From: Nitrospirota bacterium
GTDB lineage: Bacteria > Nitrospirota > Nitrospiria > Nitrospirales > Nitrospiraceae
Length of the DNA stretch: 38,109 nucleotides
NCBI GenBank assembly: GCA_026387615.1
Contig: JAPLLI010000152.1
Coordinates: forward strand, 1-38,109
Direction: 5' to 3'
The position numbers were made by a program, and so were the translations under genes. A model generated the notes under the pieces. The model saw nothing but the letters and a program-made list of their open reading frames with translations. It searched no databases and was not told the origin of the DNA. Shown piece after piece: positions 16,598 to 25,241 of this stretch (positions are counted from its first letter, which is position 1; each line of letters begins with the position of its first letter).

Positions 16598-18405
16598 CCC
16601 GGCATCCCCTCCATGACCGTCCGCGCCCAGCGCCGCGCCCACGGTGTTCCAGACGCGCTCAGGAGAGGCAGCTCAGACCCTGCGCGCCTGTGCCGCACAT
16701 CCGACAACCACCGCTCCATGGGCAACGAAAAGCCCGTCTTGGGGCGATGCACGATTGAATCAGGCAGGGGCTTTTGGGGCGATTGCGCCAACAGCATCTT
16801 GCCGGCACGGCCCGCAAACCCAGAGGTGAACGGCCCAAGCGTTTCAAGCAATTTCGCATCCACCAGCGGCGTGCGCAGTTCCAGGGAATGGCCCATGCTG
16901 GCCCAATCGCTGTCGCGCAATAATTGATTGCGCAGATACAGCGTGGATTCCAGCAGACCAACCGCCGCGCCGCTATCCCTCGCGTGGGCTGATGTCATGC
17001 CTGGCGGGAACCCGCCGAGCCTTGCCAACCCCTCCCGCGCCAGATCCGCTCCCACCAATGCAGGCAGCTCGGCGGGCAGGAACAGGCAACGGCGCAGGAA
17101 ATACAACGATTCCAAGGAACCGGAAAACTGAGGCACACCGGCCAGCTTGGGCTGCACGCGCAACTTGGCAAGAGCCGCGAAGGGAACCTTCAACAAGGAT
17201 CTGGCGCCGGTGATGGACGAAAGCATCGCTCCCAGCGCCGCATACGACGGGAGTTGCTGGAACAATGAATAGCCGAAAAAAAGCTCATCGCCGCCGACCC
17301 CGGACAGCACCACTTTGTAGCCCCGTTCGGCCGCCGCCTTGCTGGCAAACCAGGTATTGACGCCATCGATGGAGGGCTGATCCATCGCCTCGATCATGTG
17401 CTGGGCCTCCTGCTCGAATTCAGTGCGGGTGACCCTACGGACGTAATGAGGCAAGCCGTAGTGGGCTGCCACGGCGCGCGCGCCAGGCACTTCGTCCTCC
17501 TGCCCGCCACCGAACTCGTCAAAACTGATCGTCACACCCTCTACCCTGACACCAGACTCCTGCGCCAAGCCGGCGATGGCCCCCGAGTCGATGCCACCGG
17601 AAAGAAACACGCTTACCGGCACATCCGACACCAGATGCGCACGCACGGAATCCGTCACGGCCTGACGCACCCGTGCCCGCAATTCATGCACGGAGGTCTC
17701 GCAGCCCTTGCTTTGCCAACGGGCTCGGATGTCCTGCCAACAAACTGGCGCATCCGCCACACCGTCGCAGATCCGTACCCAATGACCGGCTGGCAAAGCG
17801 AAGACACCCCGAAACAATGTCCAGGGCTCCGGCACAGTGCCCCAGAGATAAAAACCGGCCAGTCCGGCTGGCTCCCGTTCCGCCGACACCAGCCAGGATG
17901 CCAGCAGCGCCTTGACCTGAGACGCGAACAACAATCCGTTTTTCGTGCCGGTGTAGTAGAGCGGCTTGATGCCGTACGGGTCGCGCGCCAGGAACAGCTC
18001 TCGGGTGCGCGTATCCCAGATGGCGATGGCAAACATGCCACGCAGCCAGGGCAACATCTTCGTGCCTTCGCGCGCGAAGAGCGCCAGCAAGACTTCGGTA
18101 TCGGACGTGGTACGAAACGCCACGCCATCCGCCTCCAGCTCGCGACGCAACTCACGGAAGTTGTAAATCTCTCCGTTAAACACGATGGCGTAGCGGCCAT
18201 CGGCCGACAACATCGGCTGGTTGGCGCGCGACTCCAGATCGAGGATCGAGAGGCGGCGGTGACCCAGCACCACCGATGCAGTCGACCACAGGCCCTCCGC
18301 ATCGGGGCCGCGCCGGCGCATGTGAGCGGTCATCCGCCTGGTAGCCTCAATCGCCGGTGCGACCTCCGCCCCAGGCCGTAGAACCATACCGGCTATGCCA
18401 CACAT
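16588..18405 (-). CDS. asnB: Asparagine synthase-like amidotransferase, copy 2
   Basis: This is a second class II amidotransferase, 605 residues. Cys2 (MCGIAGM) is exposed only if translation starts at 18405, so the track start at 18438 is rejected. Glutaminase motifs are MRRRGPDAEG, GHRRLSILDL, VFNGEIYNFRELR and SDTEVLLALF. The synthase half has FLSGGIDSGAIAGLA near 267 and VLSGVGGDELFFGYS. The glutaminase half is close to copy 1 (identical FNGEIYNFRELR block) but the synthase halves differ, which suggests different acceptors rather than a recent duplication. It overlaps the upstream GT4 by 13 bp and the downstream GT4 by 10 bp. Role inferred as amidation of a carboxylated sugar in the EPS unit; genuine asparagine synthesis cannot be excluded. 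Confidence 0.88.
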   Translation of the reverse strand: MCGIAGMVLRPGAEVAPAIEATRRMTAHMRRRGPDAEGLWSTASVVLGHRRLSILDLESRANQPMLSADGRYAIVFNGEIYNFRELRRELEADGVAFRTTSDTEVLLALFAREGTKMLPWLRGMFAIAIWDTRTRELFLARDPYGIKPLYYTGTKNGLLFASQVKALLASWLVSAEREPAGLAGFYLWGTVPEPWTLFRGVFALPAGHWVRICDGVADAPVCWQDIRARWQSKGCETSVHELRARVRQAVTDSVRAHLVSDVPVSVFLSGGIDSGAIAGLAQESGVRVEGVTISFDEFGGGQEDEVPGARAVAAHYGLPHYVRRVTRTEFEQEAQHMIEAMDQPSIDGVNTWFASKAAAERGYKVVLSGVGGDELFFGYSLFQQLPSYAALGAMLSSITGARSLLKVPFAALAKLRVQPKLAGVPQFSGSLESLYFLRRCLFLPAELPALVGADLAREGLARLGGFPPGMTSAHARDSGAAVGLLESTLYLRNQLLRDSDWASMGHSLELRTPLVDAKLLETLGPFTSGFAGRAGKMLLAQSPQKPLPDSIVHRPKTGFSLPMERWLSDVRHRRAGSELPLLSASGTPWARRWARTVMEGMPGCE

Positions 18406-19622
18406 AGGTGTCCTGCCTTCTGCAGCAACCGGTCCCACACCTCCAGGAAGGCCAACCTCGCAACCTCCTCGGCATACCGCTGTTCGATTGTGGCGCGAGC
18501 CCGCTGACCCATCATCCGATTCAGCCCCTGGTTTCGATGCAGCCGCACGATCCGGTCAGCCAACGCTGCCACATCATCCAGGGGCACCAAGTACCCGTCT
18601 TCACCGTCAGTGATCAGGCTGTCCGGCCCGCCGCTGCGGGTGGAGACCACTGGAATTCCGCAAGCCATGGCTTCGAGCAACACCACGCCTAGCCCCTCTT
18701 CGTCCGACGGCAGTGCGAAGAGGTTCGCCTGCCGATACAGGGAGATCAGCTCATCGCGAGAGGGATGATGGAGAAACGCAATCCGGTCTCGGAGGCCCAG
18801 AGCCTCAGCCCTCTGCCAAAAACTATCCGCTGGTCCGGCGTGGCCCGCGAGCACCAGCCTCATGCGACTGCGGATATCCAACGGGATCAGCGCATAGGCC
18901 TCCAGCAGCAGGCCAATGTTCTTGCGCGGGTCGTCCAACCGTCCGACACACAACACATAGGGATCACGGTCTAAGGTGCGTTCACTGCCAGGACAAAACG
19001 AATGGGCGTCGACGCCGGGCGGGGCATAACGCAAATCCACCTCGCGACCGTCATTGAGCTCGCGAGCATACTCATACATCCAGAGATTCTCGACCTGGAT
19101 GGCGTTCACAGAATGAAGGGCCCAGTTGTCTATCCGATCCGTAATTTCAGTCATGCCTTTGCGCCACCAGCCGGCCAGCCCTACCGGATTGGCATCGCGC
19201 CGGCGTCGCTCGACTCTGGCGCGCGTGGCGCATTGCACAGACACCGGCTTGCCCAGGCCACAGACGGCATAGGCCGAAGCGGGCGAGCCACAAATCACCT
19301 GTAACAGGTCGCAGTCGGCCACGGCCTCGGCCAACACTCTTCGAGGAAGATAGCGCTGAAACTCCAGCTCACCCGCCACCGCTCCGACAGACACGAACGG
19401 CAAGCCCTCCCAGGTGCCCTGAAAACTGGTCGCGCCGCGCCACCAGCTCCCAGGCCGTGAGAGGCCAACGCTGCTCGCATCCTGCGCTGACGTCGCCAGG
19501 GATATGAGCTTGAGATCGTATCGGTCGGACGACAACACCACATCCTTCACGAAGCGCGCGACGGCAGGCACACCTCCGCCTTGCTCAAGAGAGGGGACGA
19601 CGAGTCCAATGCAAGGCTTCAC
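18393..19622 (-). CDS. Glycosyltransferase family 4
   Basis: This 409-residue GT-B enzyme opens VKPCIGLVVPSLEQGGGVPAV and has the donor half YVLCVGRLDDPRKNIGLLLEAY with an E-x7-E motif in DEEGLGVVLLEAMACGIPVV. I start at a GTG at 19622, which overlaps the methyltransferase stop as GTGA, the same coupling seen at other junctions; the track's 19778 start would add over 50 residues that are shadow sequence of the upstream gene. It overlaps the second amidotransferase by 13 bp. Sugar specificity unknown. Confidence 0.89.
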   Translation of the reverse strand: MKPCIGLVVPSLEQGGGVPAVARFVKDVVLSSDRYDLKLISLATSAQDASSVGLSRPGSWWRGATSFQGTWEGLPFVSVGAVAGELEFQRYLPRRVLAEAVADCDLLQVICGSPASAYAVCGLGKPVSVQCATRARVERRRRDANPVGLAGWWRKGMTEITDRIDNWALHSVNAIQVENLWMYEYARELNDGREVDLRYAPPGVDAHSFCPGSERTLDRDPYVLCVGRLDDPRKNIGLLLEAYALIPLDIRSRMRLVLAGHAGPADSFWQRAEALGLRDRIAFLHHPSRDELISLYRQANLFALPSDEEGLGVVLLEAMACGIPVVSTRSGGPDSLITDGEDGYLVPLDDVAALADRIVRLHRNQGLNRMMGQRARATIEQRYAEEVARLAFLEVWDRLLQKAGHLCVA

Positions 19623-20338
19623 AGTGTTGCCGCCTCTTTGCGCAGGACGACCATCATGTTGGGAGAGATCACCGCGCTGCCATGCCCCATCAGGACCTGT
19701 CGAATGAATGAAAAGACCACCGTCTGCAAGCCACGAACTGCCATCCGTCGCGCAGCACGCAGGGGGCCGAGACCCCACAGGGGCAGCACAGGCGAACGGA
19801 CTTGGGACACCTCGAAGCCTGCTTCCAGGGCCAATTGCCGTATGGCGCCGGATCCCAGGAGGGTACGATGGGTGAGATCCCCACGATAGATCGCCAGTGA
19901 GAAGGGACTGTCGCCACTGGGAAGGCGCACCAGCAACAGTCCCCCGGGCCTGAGGGCTTCGTTGGCCTCGCCCAGGAAAGAACGAATGGCATCGAGTTCC
20001 AGGTGTTCGATCACATCGAAGGCCACCATCAAATCAAACGTTCCAGGCCCATAGGCATGAGAGAACGCCTCCTTCGACGGGATGACCTTAAATCCAGCCC
20101 CTACGGCACGGTGCTGCAACTCCGAAATGGCCTCACGGCCCACCCACTGTCCACCGGCGCTTTGCACCCAACCGGCAAACGCGCCATTGCCATAGCCCAA
20201 CTCCCCGACCAGCAGCCCGAGCACAGAGGTCATCCCGCTGGCCTGAAGCTCTTGCTCGTAATAGAGGGCATCCTCAGTGCAACACCGACCGAAATCAGTT
20301 CCCTGCCAGCCCTTCCAGCCCACATAACCGTTCGTCAT
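19619..20338 (-). CDS. Class I SAM-dependent methyltransferase
   Basis: This 239-residue protein has SAM-binding motif I as GELGYGNGAFAGWVQ, and FDLMVAFDVIEHLELDAIRSFL as motif IV with the EHL signature of Methyltransf_23/UbiG-like enzymes. LRPGGLLLVRLPSGDSP follows. The C-terminus carries hydrophobic segments. It overlaps both neighbours by 4 bp (ATGA upstream, GTGA downstream), so it is tightly coupled with the CgeB-like and GT4 transferases and probably methylates a sugar residue of the same unit. Confidence 0.84.
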   Translation of the reverse strand: MTNGYVGWKGWQGTDFGRCCTEDALYYEQELQASGMTSVLGLLVGELGYGNGAFAGWVQSAGGQWVGREAISELQHRAVGAGFKVIPSKEAFSHAYGPGTFDLMVAFDVIEHLELDAIRSFLGEANEALRPGGLLLVRLPSGDSPFSLAIYRGDLTHRTLLGSGAIRQLALEAGFEVSQVRSPVLPLWGLGPLRAARRMAVRGLQTVVFSFIRQVLMGHGSAVISPNMMVVLRKEAATL

Positions 20339-21411
20339 GCCTCTCCCCTGGACGGGTTGCGCGACGTGAGGAGCTGCTCAATATGTCGTAAGACGCTCGC
20401 GGCCCGCTGCGGAATGGCATAGGCTGGCACCGCTCGCGCATGGGCTCTGGCCGCCATCACCCTCCGCCCCGCCTCGTCCGGTAACCAGCGACGCACCAGA
20501 CCGGCAAGCTCATTGGCATCACTCCACAGCGGAACCTCCTGTTGCTCGTCATACAGGGTGGCCACATAGTCGGTCCGTTGATGCAGGAAAAAACAATGGG
20601 CAGCCGCCAGTTCATACGTGCGTGTCGTGTCCATATCACCCCGTTGCGTGACGCCGCGAATCACCACCTCGCCGTTGACCGGCGCGATCACGATCTTGGC
20701 TGAGCGCAAGAACTCGCCATAGGCCCGTCCCACTCTGGGCCCGCAATACTCCCAATGGTGGGGAAGCTCGGCACGAGGGGCGTCCCATCCAGGGCCGGCG
20801 ACCACCACCGACACGGAATCATCATCCAACGCTTCGGCGAAGGCGCGCATCAGTCGATGGTATTCCGGGCGCCAGGTGCCGCACAGGGCTACGTCATACG
20901 ACTGCGAGGGCATCGGGACAGACCAATAATGCACCTCAGGGTCATAGCCATGCGGCACACAGACACAAGGGTTGCGGTAGCCATAGCGCGACTGCCAGAG
21001 CTGTGGATGAAAGGGTTTGGTCGAAATAACCAGGTCGTAGCGACCCATTGCGGCTTGAAGCCTGCGGCCATAGGCATGGGGCGAATAATCGGGAAACACA
21101 TTGACCGTAGGAATGTCTGCGCACCGGATCGCGTTCAACAGACCTGAGCCGATGCCCGCCCCCTTGTACACCACGATCACATCGGGGCGACATTCACTGA
21201 TGGCGCGGAGCACGGCACACTCCAGCTCCTGCCTCTGTAGCGGCCGCAATAATCGATTGGCGAGGCGCAACAGGAGGCCTCGATGATTGGGAAGGAAGCG
21301 ATCTTCCCCGACCTCATGCATCACCACTGAAGGATCCAGCGCGAGCGCCTCGCACAAGGACCGGGCACTGGAGCCCTGCCAGGTATCACCGACAAAGAGA
21401 ATACGTGTCAT
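20335..21411 (-). CDS. CgeB-like glycosyltransferase
   Basis: The 358-residue product starts MTRILFVGDTWQGSSARSL and contains VNVFPDYSPHAYG, DVALCGTWRPEYHRLMRAFAE and a C-terminal block around ITRGDMDTTRTYELAAAHCFFL-like sequence. This order resembles the CgeB/Glyco_trans_1_2 group (GT-B fold), often encoded in surface-polysaccharide loci. I use the ATG at 21411, overlapping the polymerase stop as ATGA; the track start at 21564 lies inside the polymerase gene. Its role is addition of one sugar to the repeat unit. Linkage and donor are not predictable. Confidence 0.82.
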   Translation of the reverse strand: MTRILFVGDTWQGSSARSLCEALALDPSVVMHEVGEDRFLPNHRGLLLRLANRLLRPLQRQELECAVLRAISECRPDVIVVYKGAGIGSGLLNAIRCADIPTVNVFPDYSPHAYGRRLQAAMGRYDLVISTKPFHPQLWQSRYGYRNPCVCVPHGYDPEVHYWSVPMPSQSYDVALCGTWRPEYHRLMRAFAEALDDDSVSVVVAGPGWDAPRAELPHHWEYCGPRVGRAYGEFLRSAKIVIAPVNGEVVIRGVTQRGDMDTTRTYELAAAHCFFLHQRTDYVATLYDEQQEVPLWSDANELAGLVRRWLPDEAGRRVMAARAHARAVPAYAIPQRAASVLRHIEQLLTSRNPSRGEA

Positions 21412-22883
21412 CCTGCCCGGCCTCTCTGACTGAGGCGCGGACTCAAGACCACACCGACACAGACGAGGCAGCAGGCCAAGACAAACGTCCCGCAGTAGTC
21501 CGGCAGAAATCCCCCGTCGATGCGAAAGGCCATGAAGCTGCCGAGCAAAGCCAGCGGCATCCACAGCAGCGCCCGTGCTCGATAGACCTCAACCGCAAAG
21601 GCCGAAGTCCAGGCCAACATGCACCCCACGGCGACCCCCACCGCCACCACGCCCCACCAACCCAAGTTGTAGTACCCGTCCACAAAGACGCCGATGCCGG
21701 TCGAGGACGTGTCCATGCCCGTCACCTTGTAGTGAAATCCTGGCCCACTTGCGGTCATCACGGGTTTGTCGGAAAAGAGCACACGAGGCAGGAACACCCA
21801 GCCCAACAGACGGTAATCTTCACCGCCTTGGTCCATATCGTAAAAGTTCAGCGCGGCGCCCTGGGGAATCAAATAACAGAATCGCACCCAGGGATAATAC
21901 TTACTCTCCGTGGCGGCATGGCTTGAGAGGAAGAAGCTATCGGACAGGAAGGTTGTACGCTCATGCCAGTCGACCTGGTCGCCCAGCACCTGCATGTCTC
22001 GCGCGGTATTGACCGGGTTCCCGATCAATAGGTAGACCGCCAGGAGCCCAGCCACACCGGGAACCATCACGCGGCGAACGCCCAGCCGCCAGGCCAGCCC
22101 CACAAGCAGCGCCACCATCGGCTGCAACACGCTGGACTTGTTCAACAGCAGCAGGCCGCCCACGGCCTGAAGCCCTGTCAGCACAATAGCCAATGACAAG
22201 AGCCAGACAGAGCCGCGGCCACGATGGGCCGCCGCCACCGTAATGGCGACCAGCAACAAGCGCGACAACATGCGAAAGAGGCCGGACACCACCTCGCCGG
22301 GATGCGGATCAAGATCAAACATGAGCACATTGAATGAGCTCATCCCACCGGCCAGCAAGAATCCCGCGATGATCCATTCCTGCGGGATGAACTGCCCCAA
22401 GCCGATGGCCTTCTGCGCCAGGCCGGACACCCACTGCCGCCCGATCAAGGACCCCGAAACAAGGGCCAGACCAAACCCGATGCAGTTGACCGCCGTGACA
22501 CGCAGGGCCAATACCGCATCTATTCTATAGTACGACTGAGCCACCTCTACTTCTTCCTCCGAGCCAAAAGGGATCAGCAACGCACCGATCACGTAATAGG
22601 CAATGAAGGCACAGGACAACACCAGTAGGTGATCTCCCAGTACGTCCGCGACCCCCTTGCACAAGGTTCGCCACATCGCAGGGAGCAGCATCAGACCACT
22701 CGCGATACTGAAGCCTCCGACCACCCACCACTCATCAGCCTGAATGGATGTGTGATAGACCCACGCAACAACGCCCAGTCCGAAGATCGCAACCCCGGGA
22801 CCCCACCATACGGGGTTCGACCTAGGAGCACTGACGACAGCCTGCCCCTGCTGCCGCTTGGGTACTGGCACGGCACTCACCAT
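21408..22883 (-). CDS. Predicted oligosaccharide repeat-unit polymerase (Wzy-like)
   Basis: This is a 491-residue polytopic membrane protein with about eleven hydrophobic segments (for example GPGVAIFGLGVVAWVY, HLLVLSCAFIAYYVIGALLI, MVPGVAGLLAVYLLIG). A hydrophilic periplasmic-type loop near VDWHERTTFLSDSFFLSSHA precedes the last segments. Wzy proteins join lipid-linked repeat units in the periplasmic leaflet and are poorly conserved, so the call rests on topology and on position between a GT2 gene and a CgeB-like GT in a locus that also has Wzx and Wzc. I start at the ATG at 22883, overlapping the GT2 stop by 7 bp. Confidence 0.78.
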   Translation of the reverse strand: MVSAVPVPKRQQGQAVVSAPRSNPVWWGPGVAIFGLGVVAWVYHTSIQADEWWVVGGFSIASGLMLLPAMWRTLCKGVADVLGDHLLVLSCAFIAYYVIGALLIPFGSEEEVEVAQSYYRIDAVLALRVTAVNCIGFGLALVSGSLIGRQWVSGLAQKAIGLGQFIPQEWIIAGFLLAGGMSSFNVLMFDLDPHPGEVVSGLFRMLSRLLLVAITVAAAHRGRGSVWLLSLAIVLTGLQAVGGLLLLNKSSVLQPMVALLVGLAWRLGVRRVMVPGVAGLLAVYLLIGNPVNTARDMQVLGDQVDWHERTTFLSDSFFLSSHAATESKYYPWVRFCYLIPQGAALNFYDMDQGGEDYRLLGWVFLPRVLFSDKPVMTASGPGFHYKVTGMDTSSTGIGVFVDGYYNLGWWGVVAVGVAVGCMLAWTSAFAVEVYRARALLWMPLALLGSFMAFRIDGGFLPDYCGTFVLACCLVCVGVVLSPRLSQRGRAG

Positions 22884-23689
22884 GTTTCCCGAAACCAGTC
22901 GCGTATCAGCCTCGCCGCCGGCCTCAATCGCCGAAAGATCGGACCGACGACACAATACCGTTCAAGTCGTGCTAACCGCTTTGCGCGTACGTGAGATTCA
23001 TTGAAGCTACGTGACGCCCCAAGGTGCGTGAATCCGGAAGGCAGCTCGATCGACGCGACCCGCCACCGACCCTGGCATGCGACCCGCTGCTGATAGTCCC
23101 GCTCCATATCGCTCATGGTCATGCCTTCCCGATATCGGCCGATGTCCTCGCAGAACTGTCTGCGCTTCACGTGCGGCTGATCCGAGTAGGGTCGCGCGCC
23201 ACTCTCTCGCAGGCGAGGCACTCCGTCGTTTTCGTAGATCCGATACCGCAGCCCCTCTCCGAGGCACCTCATGTCATGGGCAATGCCAGGCGTTTGATGT
23301 GTCAGTTGAACGGTGCCGACATCTGGATCTGATCGAAGTATATGCAAGGCTGTGGCGAGCAATGTTCGACCGCCGACAAACTCGCAGTCATCCTGAACTT
23401 GCAGCACATAGTCTCCCTCCGCAGCCGCGAGGCCCTTATTGCAATTATGCCCCAGGCCCATGGTGGCCGTGGACAGGACATATTTATCGAAGGGGAGCGA
23501 TCGTATCCGTGCAAGATGCGTTGGCTCACTCGCATCATCAGACACGAGGAATTCAACCCGCAACCGTCCAAAATCAATTCGTTCGCGAATGGCCAGGAAG
23601 GCCGTCTCCAAAAGGTCGGACCGGTTGTACGTAATGAACAGGACGGACAGGTCGATTCCACGACGCGGCACGGGGGGTTGCTCACGCAT
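22877..23689 (-). CDS. Glycosyltransferase family 2
   Basis: This is a 270-residue GT-A transferase. It opens LSVLFITYNRSDLLETAFLAI, with DDAS (nucleotide binding), GHNCNKGLAAAEGDYVLQVQDDCEF (DxD-type metal site) and a GFTHLGASRSFNE C-terminal block. It starts at an ATG 8 bp inside the flippase gene and ends overlapping the polymerase ATG. This places it in the flippase-polymerase core of the operon. Donor unknown. Confidence 0.9.
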   Translation of the reverse strand: MREQPPVPRRGIDLSVLFITYNRSDLLETAFLAIRERIDFGRLRVEFLVSDDASEPTHLARIRSLPFDKYVLSTATMGLGHNCNKGLAAAEGDYVLQVQDDCEFVGGRTLLATALHILRSDPDVGTVQLTHQTPGIAHDMRCLGEGLRYRIYENDGVPRLRESGARPYSDQPHVKRRQFCEDIGRYREGMTMSDMERDYQQRVACQGRWRVASIELPSGFTHLGASRSFNESHVRAKRLARLERYCVVGPIFRRLRPAARLIRDWFRETW

Positions 23690-25130
23690 GCTGTACCCCC
23701 GATGCAGTCCGAAGCTCAGTCAAGAGGCCGGCAGTCCACCCGCGTGAGCAAATGGCATACACGAGGCCGCCATAGACCGCGAACACGGCACACAGACTTC
23801 CGAACTGAAGCTCCAACCCGATGCTCAGCAAGACCGCTAAACTGCCGGCCAGCGCGACAAGCAGCACAAACGATCGCACGTTCTGGTGCGTGCCAGCCCT
23901 AGGGCCTAGCACTTTCCCGAGCCAGGAGAGGGTCACCCCAGCCGCCCCGATCTGGGTTGCACTCCGCGCAACGGCAGCGCCTTCGATCCCAAAGCTGGGG
24001 ATCAACACAAATGCCGCCACGAACAACGCAATGCCCCCGACCATGGTCACATCCCGCGCAAACTTGCCGTTGGCCGACGCCTGGATCACCAAATGCGCGC
24101 ATCCGGACGCCAGCCCCAACGGTCCCAACGCAAGAATCAAAACCAGCCGCGAACTTGAGACGAATCTCTCGCCGAACAACAGCGCGACAAGATAGGGCGC
24201 AAAGCACATCACAAATCCCGCAGACAGTCCGGCCATGAGCATCAAGAGGTTCGTCACACAACTGGAGAACCGCCAGAGCTCATCTCGATCCCCCTTGTCC
24301 CAGGCGCGCGCAATGTGTGGCCACAGCGCGCCCGTGAAAAGACCTATCCCTTGGTTCACAATCCCGGAAATGGTGAGACCGACGGAGTAATAGCCAACCG
24401 CCATTTCACCGAGGTGGCCCTTCACGACCGAGATCTCTCCACGCGACCATACGAGTGACGCAACGATTGCGGTTAACCAGGAATTTGTCGCGTAGGATCG
24501 AATGAGTATTGAATCTGCAGCCGCCAGTGGCTCGTTGTGTGAAATCCGTTTGCCGTCAAAAATGTCCATAACACAACAGGCTCCCGCGGCCAGGTTGGCC
24601 GTCGCGACGGCGAGCATGGCCCCCAGGAAATCACCGCCTATTTGCGGAAGCGCCAGCCCCACCAGCGCGACGGCGACGTACAACGTGGACGAAGCCACGA
24701 ACCGTTTGAACTGGAACAGGCCCTGTGCGCGCGCGCCCAACAGAGCCCAGACCGAAGAGGTCGCAGCCCAAAACGTCACGACCGTAACTGGTGCGACACG
24801 ACCAAGATCTGAAAACACCTGGACCGCCACGGTCGCAAAACAACTCGTGAGCAGAACCACGAGCGCGCCGACGCGAAGGAACCAGCGATTGAAACCAGGG
24901 ATGAGGTCCCGGTCCATGCCGGCAGACCGAGGAAAAAACCGCGTGGCCACTCCCGTTAGCCCTACCGAATAGATTAAAAACGTCATCTCGATCAGCCATT
25001 GCACGAACACGAACAGACCAAACAACTCGGGGCCAAGCCGCCTCGCAAGGATCACGGTGACGGCCATACGGCCGATCACGTTCATGATATTGCCGGCCGC
25101 GCTCCACGATGTATGGCGTACGAGAGACAA
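23682..25130 (-). CDS. Wzx-like lipid-linked oligosaccharide flippase
   Basis: This 482-residue membrane protein of the MOP/polysaccharide-synthase superfamily has about 12-14 hydrophobic segments. The start LVRHTSWSAAGNIMNVIGRM and ILARRLGPELFGLFVF are typical of Wzx N-termini. It would flip undecaprenyl-linked repeat units across the inner membrane. The only start compatible with the family N-terminus is TTG at 25130, with no good ribosome-binding site. An in-frame TGA lies one codon before it, and beyond that a 16-codon frame opens with an ATG at 25184 and a good ribosome-binding site. So wzx may be expressed by re-initiation, or its original start may be cut off by a nonsense change. It overlaps the next GT2 by 8 bp. 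Confidence 0.88.
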   Translation of the reverse strand: MSLVRHTSWSAAGNIMNVIGRMAVTVILARRLGPELFGLFVFVQWLIEMTFLIYSVGLTGVATRFFPRSAGMDRDLIPGFNRWFLRVGALVVLLTSCFATVAVQVFSDLGRVAPVTVVTFWAATSSVWALLGARAQGLFQFKRFVASSTLYVAVALVGLALPQIGGDFLGAMLAVATANLAAGACCVMDIFDGKRISHNEPLAAADSILIRSYATNSWLTAIVASLVWSRGEISVVKGHLGEMAVGYYSVGLTISGIVNQGIGLFTGALWPHIARAWDKGDRDELWRFSSCVTNLLMLMAGLSAGFVMCFAPYLVALLFGERFVSSSRLVLILALGPLGLASGCAHLVIQASANGKFARDVTMVGGIALFVAAFVLIPSFGIEGAAVARSATQIGAAGVTLSWLGKVLGPRAGTHQNVRSFVLLVALAGSLAVLLSIGLELQFGSLCAVFAVYGGLVYAICSRGWTAGLLTELRTASGVQHA

Positions 25131-25133
25131 GGA

Positions 25134-25184
25134 TCAGCCGTGAGTCCAGAACATCAAAATGTGAACGTCTTCCCGCCTAGACAT
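25134..25184 (-). CDS. Candidate leader ORF (16 codons) in frame with the flippase
   Basis: An ATG at 25184 is preceded by GAGG at an 8-base spacing and opens a 16-codon frame (MSRREDVHILMFWTHG) that ends with TGA at 25134-25136. The TTG start of the flippase follows in the same frame one codon later. It is either a leader peptide that couples translation, or the original start of wzx interrupted by one stop codon. Apart from this ORF, the gap 25131-25241 shows only a 12-base-spaced direct repeat CGAGAGCTAC/CGAGAACTAC (25219-25240, plus strand). Confidence 0.35.
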   Translation of the reverse strand: MSRREDVHILMFWTHG

Positions 25185-25241
25185 GGTTCGTACCTCATAA
25201 ATAAAGCCGGTGCTCACCCGAGAGCTACAACGAGAACTACG

